Assembly: GCA_016256075.1 (NCBI GenBank)
Contig: SDVU01000243.1
Location: forward strand, 1 to 16,657
DNA: 16,657 bases
Direction: 5' to 3'
Source of the DNA: Dictyocoela muelleri
Lineage: Eukaryota > Microsporidia
This document shows, one piece after another, positions 1 through 6,150 of this stretch (position 1 is the first letter of the stretch; each line of letters begins with the position of its first letter). The position numbers and the translations under genes are program-made. The notes below the pieces were generated by a model, which did not search any database, was not told where the DNA came from, and worked only from the letters and a program-made list of their open reading frames with translations.

Positions 1-746
1 GGATATTTTTTTAATATTTTTTTATATTATAGATACAGTGAAAATTTTATAAGCTCAATTATTATAGTATATTACACCTGTATATAAAATTTTTTAGTTC
101 TATAAAGAGAAATTTAATATTTAAATTTTTGACATATTCTGGTACTAGTACCCAGTTTTTTGATATTAATTAAAACTAAATAAATTATAAAAACAAAAAT
201 TTAAAAAATGTTTTTAAATTCATTAAATAAGTTATTTAATTGTGTTTTATTCTCTTTTTTAAAAGAAAAGGAAATTTTAAAGTCACTAAAATATAAATAA
301 AAAAAATATTTTTTAAATAAAAAATATCAATTTCAGTGTCATGAAACTTAAACTATATAAAATATTTAAGCTTTTAATATTTTAATTTCTTACTCCTTCC
401 ATTTACTCCCATATTTCTCTTCTTTGGATTTTCCTCTAAAAGATGAGAGGAATTTCTACGAAAAGAGGAGGGGAATCCCTCAAAAAAAGTATAAAAGAAA
501 TTTTTGTAGGTGACCCTTATAAATTTTAGACGTAATTAAAGGGGATGACTTTTTATTATTTTTTGAAGGCATAATATAAAAATAAATTATTGTAAAGTAT
601 GTGGGTGACGATCTGGCGTGGGATATGATCTTTCCTTCGACATTAAATAATGAAAGGTGCCAATTATAAACAATTACATTGGTATAATAATGTATAAATT
701 AATACTTTATCATCTGTTAAAAGAAACATGGGAATATTATTAAATA
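1..746. other. AT-rich stretch without a recognised gene
   Basis: I see no reading frame or RNA gene that I can support here. It holds a perfect 12 bp palindrome at 141-152 (GGTACTAGTACC), two adjacent hairpins at 431-481 (listed separately), and a relatively GC-rich patch around 600-660. The word GTRGGTGAC occurs twice (506-514 and 601-609), which may be chance. Stops are frequent in all frames I read. Confidence 0.5.
431..481. other. Two adjacent perfect hairpins
   Basis: Positions 431-437 (TTCCTCT) pair perfectly with 446-452 (AGAGGAA) across an 8-base loop. Positions 468-472 (GAGGG) pair with 477-481 (CCCTC) across a 4-base loop. Both are richer in G+C than their surroundings, which makes chance pairing less likely than for A/T stems. 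They could be an RNA element, the end of a decayed transposon, or nothing. No transcript evidence is available. Confidence 0.3.
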
Positions 747-773
747 TTTTTTCGAATAGACCAATCCTTCCGG

Positions 774-826
774 TTTCGTCGAAAATAGCATTTTCATCGG
801 ATTCGTAGAAAAAATAAATAAAATTG
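774..826 (-). repeat. Left inverted repeat of unidentified element
   Basis: This arm, read on the minus strand, aligns to 1647-1697 read on the plus strand. A second diverged subunit continues outward to about 747. The orientation is inward-facing and symmetric, as expected for terminal or subterminal repeats. Confidence 0.5.
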
Positions 827-1646
827 AATACACCTTGTTATATTTAAAAGAAAAAAGAATGAGTGTGATTTTATATTTTTTTTGATAAATCAGTTAAAAA
901 TATAAGTTTAAAAGAAACAAAGCTTGGCTTATTATGATGTAGACAGGCAAAGCACTAGTTTTTTGTCAACGTCGCAAAAAGAGAATAAAAGATAAAATAA
1001 AAGCGAATTTTAATCCGGACGTTATCTAAGTACATATACATTTAAGACTTTAATTCGGCTTTCTAACAATTGTTATAGGTCAGAAGGTGTTATATAAAAT
1101 GTACCATACATTATCTAAAATTCTCTATCGTTAATGATTGAAAGAGATACAGGTGTATAAAGAAAATGATTATTTCTATATCGTTATAACCAGAATTGAA
1201 TAGTACGAATTTTTGACACACATTCTAAATTTATATTTTTATGAAATGTCTTCGATTTGATCTTAATTCAAAACGCGGATAATGATCGTTTTCAAAAAAC
1301 TATTTCGTTAAAGGTTTTATTTTTGCAGCGAATTTTTATGAGGTCTTTATATCTATAATTCGAACTATAATTAATTTAAAAGTTCCATGTGTAAATATTG
1401 CATCCATTTGATTTTGTGAGATATGTATTATTAAAAATCGTGCAGTGTTGTATGTATGTTATACGTCCTAGAATAAAATTTTATGATTTGCATCAATAAA
1501 TAGATTACTGTTGCAAATATTGCGATATATTTCTTTTTATTTGACTCCTTTAAGCTTGTAAAGAACAGTCAACGTTGTACAAATAATCTTCGTGTTCAAC
1601 AATATCTTTTTTTGTTTGCTATTTTTTAATTGATATATTTCGCGGA

Positions 1647-1697
1647 AATTTTATTTTTTTCGACAAATCCGGGTGAAAATGCCAGTTTCGACGAAAA
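1647..1697 (+). repeat. Right inverted repeat of unidentified element
   Basis: This is the partner of the arm at 774-826. It runs into an A-rich tract after 1697, so the outer subunit seen on the left arm is not clearly preserved here. Confidence 0.5.
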
Positions 1698-1705
1698 AAA
1701 AACAC

Positions 1706-2030
1706 AAACTAATAATATATACGTTGCTAATATAATATCTGTTATAAAGAAACTATTATAATATTGTTAAATATTTCTTTCGCATAGACTGGTAATTTTA
1801 GGTAGACAGGAATAATAATTGAAACTGATGAAACGAAACATTTCAAGGATGTTCATCATATTCAAATGAGTATAAATGATTAAACACTTGGTATTATTTA
1901 GATATTAGGTCCATTTTACGATATATAAAAAAATATTATTATTAAACGCATGAAAAATAAGAAAAAGATCCGCGATAATAAAATATATTTAGATATTCGC
2001 AAAAATTACATTTTTTTATCTATAACATCA
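1706..2030. other. AT-rich spacer left of the Merlin element
   Basis: I see no gene. If the Merlin element at 2031-3150 had simply inserted into the MULE relic on its right, the rest of that relic should resume here on the minus strand. I could not recognise it, so this side is either a different flank or too decayed to read. Confidence 0.4.
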
Positions 2031-2051
2031 GAGCTAGTCCAAAATTTTTCC
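2031..2051 (+). repeat. Left terminal inverted repeat of Merlin element
   Basis: This 21 bp sequence is the exact reverse complement of 3130-3150. Positions 2034-2047 also pair perfectly with 2059-2072, so the left end folds into a 14 bp hairpin. Confidence 0.85.
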
Positions 2052-2058
2052 CCGGTGG

Positions 2059-2072
2059 AAATTTTGGACTAG
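2059..2072 (+). repeat. Subterminal inverted copy of the Merlin end motif (left)
   Basis: AAATTTTGGACTAG here is the exact reverse complement of the outer end at 2034-2047. It has the same orientation as both copies at the right end, so the left end is an inverted pair. Confidence 0.75.
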
Positions 2073-2085
2073 GTATTACATTAAT

Positions 2086-2150
2086 TAAATTAAATTAAAT
2101 TAAATAAAATAAAATAAAATAAAATAAAATAAAATAAAATAAAATAAAAT
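2086..2150. repeat. Pentanucleotide microsatellite (TAAAT then AAAAT)
   Basis: Four copies of TAAAT (2086-2105) pass into nine copies of AAAAT (2106-2150) with no interruption. The array lies inside the Merlin element, between its left end and the transposase stop codon. Such a tract is expected to vary in length between copies of the element. Confidence 0.9.
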
Positions 2151-2202
2151 GTATTAAAGGAATAAATAAATTAATTTACAATAATTATTTCAAATATTTT
2201 TT

Positions 2203-3063
2203 CTAAAATGTTATCCTTATATTAAATAAAAAGCATACTTCACTTAGAAATTGCGGTCTCTTGTTTGTTAAGACACCATTCCTGTTTTTAATTTGTCTTT
2301 TAATTAAATTATTTATTGATTCAACATGCTGAGTATGAACATTATTAATGTTATTAACAAAATTATATTTATGACATATCGTCATATGTTCGAAGCCATA
2401 TTGAGCTAATCGGCTATAAGATCTATGCTCGTCTGTATGAACAATAGAGCCTGGAACTACTTGTTCGCATATAATGGGCAATATTGTCTCCGCTTTTTTA
2501 TCAGGTATCACTCTTGCAAACATCCTAGTTGTTTTACCTCGCGTTTCTACAATTACCAAGGCATCAGTTCTATTATCAGGTGAACGACCACGGTGGGACT
2601 TACATTTATAGTTTAACATCGTTTCATCCACCTGTACAATGGAATTTGCGCCACCTAGCTTTCGACTAGAGAAGTCCGGCAGAGGAATTTTTTCGTTTAA
2701 TTTAGTTATTACTTTTATGATTGAATTTCTAGACACAGAAGGCAAAGAATTGATTATAGCGTGTAATGGAATTCTTACACTATATTTACCTATAATTTTT
2801 AAAATTATATTAATTTTTAAATCAAAACAATCGAAAAAACTATTATATCTGATGCTAAAGTATTTTTTGAAGGATTTGCAACCTCTACTCATACATCGCC
2901 ATGCTAGGCAATCCTTGTTTCTTTTATAACTTTTCAAAGTCATGTAAGAAGAACAATCATTACAAACTTTTTCTGAGAACAATAGCCCCCTTGAGGCACA
3001 CCAATCAAATAATTCTTTACAATTAAATGTTTGTAACTCGCCTTCTATAAATTCAACGTTCAT
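2203..3063 (-). CDS. Merlin/IS1595-type DDE transposase (ISXO2-like domain), complete
   Basis: This 286-residue protein should cut and paste the surrounding element, acting on its inverted ends in the nucleus. Residues 34-62 form a zinc-ribbon pattern, CNDC followed by CMSRGC, as in ISXO2-like transposases. A helical, probably DNA-binding stretch follows at about 93-125. The catalytic core shows the family motifs: VDETML (Asp146), HTDEHRSY (Asp211) and HVESINNLIKRQ (Glu248). The C-terminal FLSEVCFLFN matches the usual closing block that resembles FLxEFxWRxN. The length fits the family and all three acidic residues are present, so the protein could be functional. The ATG start is supported by its position just inside the element and by the CCCC tract upstream. 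The stop is TAG. No other intact gene of convincing size exists in the window. I am confident of the family, less so of present activity. Confidence 0.9.
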   Translation of the reverse strand: MNVEFIEGELQTFNCKELFDWCASRGLLFSEKVCNDCSSYMTLKSYKRNKDCLAWRCMSRGCKSFKKYFSIRYNSFFDCFDLKINIILKIIGKYSVRIPLHAIINSLPSVSRNSIIKVITKLNEKIPLPDFSSRKLGGANSIVQVDETMLNYKCKSHRGRSPDNRTDALVIVETRGKTTRMFARVIPDKKAETILPIICEQVVPGSIVHTDEHRSYSRLAQYGFEHMTICHKYNFVNNINNVHTQHVESINNLIKRQIKNRNGVLTNKRPQFLSEVCFLFNIRITF

Positions 3064-3085
3064 GTAGGGGTAATATATTTTTTTT
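3064..3085 (-). promoter_or_regulatory. Likely core promoter of the transposase: TATA-like tract plus CCCC
   Basis: Reading the minus strand toward the ATG, an AATATATTA tract is followed directly by CCCC, which ends three bases before the start codon. C-rich or G-rich short motifs close to the start codon are known in several microsporidia, with very short 5' leaders. Seeing it here supports the start choice and mildly supports a microsporidian host. The assignment is by position and sequence only. Confidence 0.4.
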
Positions 3086-3101
3086 TATTTTTAGCATTGG
3101 G

Positions 3102-3118
3102 GGAAAGTTTTGGACTAG
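3102..3118 (+). repeat. Subterminal direct copy of the Merlin end motif (right)
   Basis: GGAAAGTTTTGGACTAG here repeats the outer end at 3130-3147 in the same orientation, 28 bp away. The right end is thus a tandem pair, whereas the left end is an inverted pair. Confidence 0.75.
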
Positions 3119-3129
3119 GTCACGCTGGA

Positions 3130-3150
3130 GGAAAAATTTTGGACTAGCTC
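3130..3150 (-). repeat. Right terminal inverted repeat of Merlin element
   Basis: This is the exact 21 bp reverse complement of 2031-2051. The reading frame of the neighbouring MULE relic runs into this repeat and stops inside it at 3144-3146, which shows that the boundary is an insertion or rearrangement junction. Confidence 0.85.
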
Positions 3151-3775
3151 CGAAAACTTTGACCAGAAAAACAGCCGTGCAGAATGTAGATTTGTTTAAA
3201 GGAATTAGAAGAAGATTTGAATGTTCCATCAATTGTTTTTTTGAATCTCCTTGATGTATTAAATTTTTTAATAATCAGTATTTCTCTTAAAATAATTATT
3301 AGATCAGGATCAAATTCTAAGTGAATTATAAAATCACAATCAACAAATAACCTAAAAAGGTTATTATTAAAAGTCACTGAATCAACAAGATGAATGAAGG
3401 AATAATAGCTGATTTAAAATTGTATAAAGATCATTGATAGTAATCAAACAAATTAATAATGCTTTAAAAATCAGTTTTCCTCTATATGCTAATTCTACCT
3501 GATCCTTTAAATTTTCATTGTTTTGCTGAAGATTCTTGTGCGTTTATTGGAGACACTCATTATCATTTTTTCTTATAATTATAAATTTAAAATCTTCATT
3601 TCATCATTTGAATGATTATGAATTCCATTATATCTAGCTAATTTATTTTGATCAGTAATCGCTGAAACAGAGCAGCCTTCTTTATAACACCTCCAATAAC
3701 ACTCTCCATTTTCCATTTTTGACTGTATTCTGAATTAAAAATAATCTATTACAGGTACTTGATTATTTTCATTGC
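3151..3775 (-). pseudogene. FLYWCH zinc finger plus MULE transposase domain, decayed
   Basis: On the minus strand, about 3600-3775 encodes a FLYWCH-type zinc finger: ECYWRCYKEGC, then KLARYNGIHNHSNDE, giving the expected Cys-Cys-His-His order (His-His at 3612-3623). After a helical linker readable around 3420-3540 (LQQNNENLKDQVELAYRGKL) comes the start of a MULE transposase domain: IDGTFKSSSNSFKQIYILHG at about 3171-3230, containing the first catalytic Asp of that family. The frame shifts and carries stops between these blocks. The domain is cut off at 3150 by the end of the Merlin element, so most of the catalytic core is missing. It is a relic of a Mutator-like transposon or of a host protein derived from one. 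Confidence 0.7.
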
Positions 3776-3828
3776 TTCTCATCCAGAAAAAATTTTGCAT
3801 TAGGAGTAAATTTTTTTTTGATCTAAAT

Positions 3829-3907
3829 GAGAATTGGGCGAAGTGAGAATTGGGCAAAAGAGAATTGGACAAAGTGAGTATTGGGCGAAATGAAAATTGG
3901 GCGAAAT
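3829..3907. repeat. Five-copy 16 bp tandem repeat
   Basis: The unit GAGAATTGGGCGAAAT recurs at 3829, 3845, 3860, 3876 and 3892 with one to four differences per copy; the second copy is 15 bp. It is markedly richer in G than the surroundings. It resembles the subunit-built TIRs of the element at 10182-11583, so it may be one end of a DNA transposon. I found no inverted partner in this window; the nearest similar word is a single TATTGGGC near 5792 in the same orientation. Confidence 0.85.
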
Positions 3908-3929
3908 GGGAGATAAGCGTTTAATCTAG

Positions 3930-4195
3930 ATTATTTGAATTGGCAATTCTGGACAGACCATTGAAAATCGCTTCTTGTATTTGTAAATTTCCGATTTTAT
4001 CGTTCGTTTTTTCTACATGTCCTAAGCTCATGCAAGGATTCTCGATTTTTTTATAATAGCACCTAATTGTTAAAAACGAATTTCGGTGTGTGTTCGATAA
4101 TTGTTTCAAATACTTAGAGTAATATGTTTGCGGATATTTGTGATCAAAAATAGCAACTCATATTTCTTTAAGCGTACTCCTGTTATCGATTAGGT
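3930..4195 (-). pseudogene. Coding-like remnant, possibly FLYWCH-like
   Basis: The minus strand stays open from about 4165 to 3930, starting with VAIFDHKYPQTYYSKYLKQL, through TIRCYYKKIENPCMSLGHVE to KTNDKIGNLQIQEAIFNGL, then a stop. There is no convincing ATG. The spaced cysteines after an aromatic/basic run and the position upstream of the FLYWCH-MULE relic suggest another FLYWCH-like finger, but I cannot see the paired histidines. It may equally be an unrelated transposon or host-gene scrap. Confidence 0.3.
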
Positions 4196-4351
4196 GCATA
4201 TACTTAGATGCTATGCTTGCTTTGATAAACCATATTGTAGTGGCTCATCTCCATTAACCAGTTGTTGCGTCTGTAAAATTTTTTTTTATTTGATTAAATC
4301 TTTTTCTCTATTAAATATAGCATTGAGATGATCATTGGATACCAAGCGTAG
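4196..4351. other. Spacer before the LTR-like sequence
   Basis: I see no gene or RNA here. The base composition is slightly less AT-rich than the average of the window. Confidence 0.4.
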
Positions 4352-4560
4352 TGTTGGGCTGTGTGATAGTTAATATTTTTCTGTGATGTGAACTGTTTTT
4401 TGTCTGTGTTGTCATTCTTTTCTTTGGCATATAAGCTTTTTATGCCGGGCTCATGCTGGAAGTGCCCGGTAAACAGAAGATAAGAATAAAGATATTTCGA
4501 ATTTAAGAGTTTAGTAACCGATTGAGTGAGAGATTTATAAATCTACTCGTTTTTTTTACA
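4352..4560 (+). mobile_element. Solo-LTR candidate of a retrotransposon (fossil)
   Basis: This 209 bp sequence begins TGTTGGGC and ends TTACA, the TG...CA form of retrotransposon long terminal repeats. It carries, in LTR order, a TATA-like CATATAAG at 4428-4435, a GC-rich hairpin (4445-4450 with 4464-4469) and an AATAAA at 4485-4490. The five bases on either side (CGTAG and TGTAA) share three positions, compatible with an eroded 5 bp duplication but not proof. No second copy and no primer-binding site were recognised in the window, so a solo LTR is the simplest reading. A 14 bp perfect palindrome lies at 4531-4544. Confidence 0.4.
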
Positions 4561-4584
4561 TGTAATTCTTTTGATTATTTTATT

Positions 4585-5105
4585 TATAGCATTTTACACA
4601 ATTTTTTAATGACCCTTTGTTTCTAATAATTTTTGTTATACCTTTTTGATTAAATTGATCAGCACAAGCAGTTCCAGTCGGCTTACCATGTCGTTATGCG
4701 ACAATATATAATTTTAAATTTTTAAATTTGATAAAATTAGGAAATACTTTATAAGCTAGAGGTGTGTAAGAAGGTGTTGATAAAGTAGAATTTATACTTA
4801 TCTTGTATCTAAATAGTTATGTATAAAAAAAAGCATTAGTATGAGTTAGAAGATAATAGACTTACCCAAATAGAGCTTAATGGGAAATTAAAATTCTGTG
4901 CTTTAACGTTATATGAAGAATTCAACATAGCCATTAGAAACACAAACATTAATTTTACTGAAAAACAAAACAAATAAAAAAATACGATAATTTGAGAGAT
5001 TTTTTTGATAGATTGGGAAATAAAATCATTACTCACAATAACAGATCGGAAAGCCAGGTCTTTGGATTCGCAAAAATACACTTTCGATAAATATTTTTTT
5101 TGCAA
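4585..5105 (-). pseudogene. Unassigned coding-like remnant
   Basis: The minus strand holds two long open stretches. The first (5105-4836, 89 codons, first codon CTG/TTG-type or ATG-less) includes KVYFCESKDLAFRSVIVSND, then a strongly hydrophobic run (IIVFFYLFCFSVKLMFVFLM) that could be a membrane segment or a frameshift artefact. The second (about 4830-4613) reads TLSTPSYTPLAYKVFPNFIK and, past one in-frame stop, HGKPTGTACADQFNQKGITK and NCVKCYK. The amino-acid content is less Lys/Asn/Ile-biased than random translation here, which suggests former coding. I do not recognise the family. It could be a transposon accessory gene or a dead host gene. Confidence 0.3.
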
Positions 5106-6150
5106 TTTAATCTATTTCTACTAATATTATGTAGTTTTAAATTTTTCATCACCTGATACTCTAAAAATATTGAAAAATGTAAAATGTATATGGCTTATAG
5201 AACCTTTTATAGTTCTCTAAAAGAATTATCACTGGTTTTTATTATACACGGAATTTATTTTGGGGTTTCATAACCTCTAATATATATTATTATGAACATA
5301 AGTCTTAAGTTGCATATATCAATTTGTGATGCAAAATTAAAAAATTGATTATTATGAGCTGAAATATTTATTGTAAACTTTGAAATTTAATTTACAACTC
5401 TATTTTTGGGGTTTTCATAGAATTTTAATATATGGACAATCTTAGTTTTAGTCAAATTGTTTTTAGTTTTCATAATAGTTCAAAAAAATAACATTTTACA
5501 AAAATAAGGCGATTTTAGAAAATATGTTAAGTATATATTGCTTTTTTTTCGTATCTTCCTATAAAAAAAAATTGATCATGAATTTGCTAAAATCGAAAAT
5601 TAAAGATATATTTATGACATTATAATCCATTTTCGGATTTTTTAGAAAAAAAAATTCGAATTAAAAGATAAAAAATAAGAAAAGTGAATTTTTAAGTGTT
5701 TATGTTCGTATTTACAATAATATTCAGACAAAAACTAATAGCTTCATGCATATCACAGACATTTAGTTCACGAACAAAAAAAAATACTGTATTGGGCAAA
5801 AAAGTTAATTAATAAAAAATTAAGAATCACGAATAAACTTTTTATAAAAAATATAAAATCTGGAAAGATTTATAAAAAAAGAATTAGGTGTGCAAAAAAA
5901 AACATAGATTATAGTTACCCTTTATTTTAAGATTCAGAATTTTTCTAGAATATGTGTGATAAATTAAAACTTTTTCTACATGAAATCATTTATTTTTATT
6001 TTCTAATTCTTTTCAACTTTTTAAACATTTTTTGGCGGATTTTGTCCGGTAAACGCCGCCGAAAAAATTAGAGAAAAAATGCATTGGCATTTTTTTTTGG
6101 ATAAAAAAATACAAAGTACAAATTAATGCAAAAATTCTAAATAAAAATAC
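5106..6150. other. AT-rich stretch with a weak direct repeat, no recognised gene
   Basis: Two similar segments lie about 142 bp apart: TATTTTGGGGTTTCATA near 5257 and TATTTTTGGGGTTTTCATA near 5401, each followed by TAATATAT after a short gap. Beyond that I see only A/T-rich sequence. If the Ty3/gypsy fossil to the right was once complete, its gag region and 5' LTR should fall in this stretch, but I cannot recognise them. Confidence 0.4.
6028..6066. other. Strong GC-core hairpin
   Basis: TTTTT plus GGCGG (6034-6038) pairs with CCGCC (6056-6060) plus AAAAA, an 11 bp stem with one G-T pair and a 17-base loop that is itself GC-rich. It is among the most GC-rich spots in the window and lies just upstream of the Ty3/gypsy fossil. 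It could be the end of a small transposon or a structured RNA element. Function unknown. Confidence 0.45.

Larger units (their letters stand above)
774..1697. mobile_element. Unidentified DNA transposon candidate bounded by inverted repeats
   Basis: Positions 774-826, read on the minus strand, match 1647-1697 on the plus strand over about 50 bp, roughly 80 percent identical by eye. The matched words include the G/C-bearing ATCCG, TGAAAATGC and TTTCGACGAAA in the same order and spacing. On the left arm the motif recurs outward: TTTTCTACGAATCCG is followed by TTTTCGACGAAACCG about 28 bp on, so the arm looks like two diverged tandem subunits. About 820 bp lies between the arms, and I found no transposase motif there on either strand. 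True ends and target duplication were not resolved. It could be a non-autonomous element or one whose gene has decayed. Confidence 0.5.
2031..3150 (-). mobile_element. Merlin-type (IS1595/ISXO2-related) DNA transposon, apparently full length
   Basis: The element is 1120 bp and is bounded by a perfect 21 bp inverted repeat (2031-2051 and 3130-3150) that reads inward GAGCTAGTCCAAAATTTTTC. It contains one complete transposase gene on the minus strand, which starts only 87 bp from the right end. The size and single-gene layout agree with Merlin elements, the eukaryotic relatives of bacterial IS1016/IS1595. I could not find the 8-9 bp target duplication typical of Merlin: bases 2023-2030 and 3151-3158 differ. 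The flanks may be rearranged, or the true boundary may differ by a few bases. The inner motif arrangement at the two ends is asymmetric. Confidence 0.8.

Noticed and set aside
600-665. Relatively GC-rich patch considered as a small structured RNA
   Set aside because: Only one short imperfect stem (near 630-657) can be drawn, and no known RNA motif is visible.
2083-2150. Microsatellite considered as a telomeric or CRISPR-like array
   Set aside because: The units are 5 bp with no spacers and contain only A and T, so it is a simple microsatellite.
2639-2929. 96-codon plus-strand open frame
   Set aside because: It lies wholly antisense to the well-supported transposase and has no domain motif, so it is a shadow frame.
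2023-3158. Target-site duplication around the Merlin element
   Set aside because: Flanking octamers AACATCA-type (2023-2030) and CGAAAACT (3151-3158) do not match, also when the ends are shifted by a few bases.
4445-4469. GC-rich stem-loop considered as part of a tRNA gene
   Set aside because: No D-arm, anticodon arm or GGTTCRANNCC-type T-arm could be placed around it; it fits better as a hairpin within the LTR-like sequence.
4885-4965. Possible intron signals on the minus strand (TTTTCAG and GTAAGT) in the unassigned remnant
   Set aside because: The acceptor-like word precedes the donor-like word, so they do not bound an intron, and no frame is improved in a way I can support.
5789-5805. 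TATTGGGCAAAA word as the partner of the 16 bp tandem array
   Set aside because: It is a single copy in the same orientation as the array, so it cannot be the inverted end of the same element.
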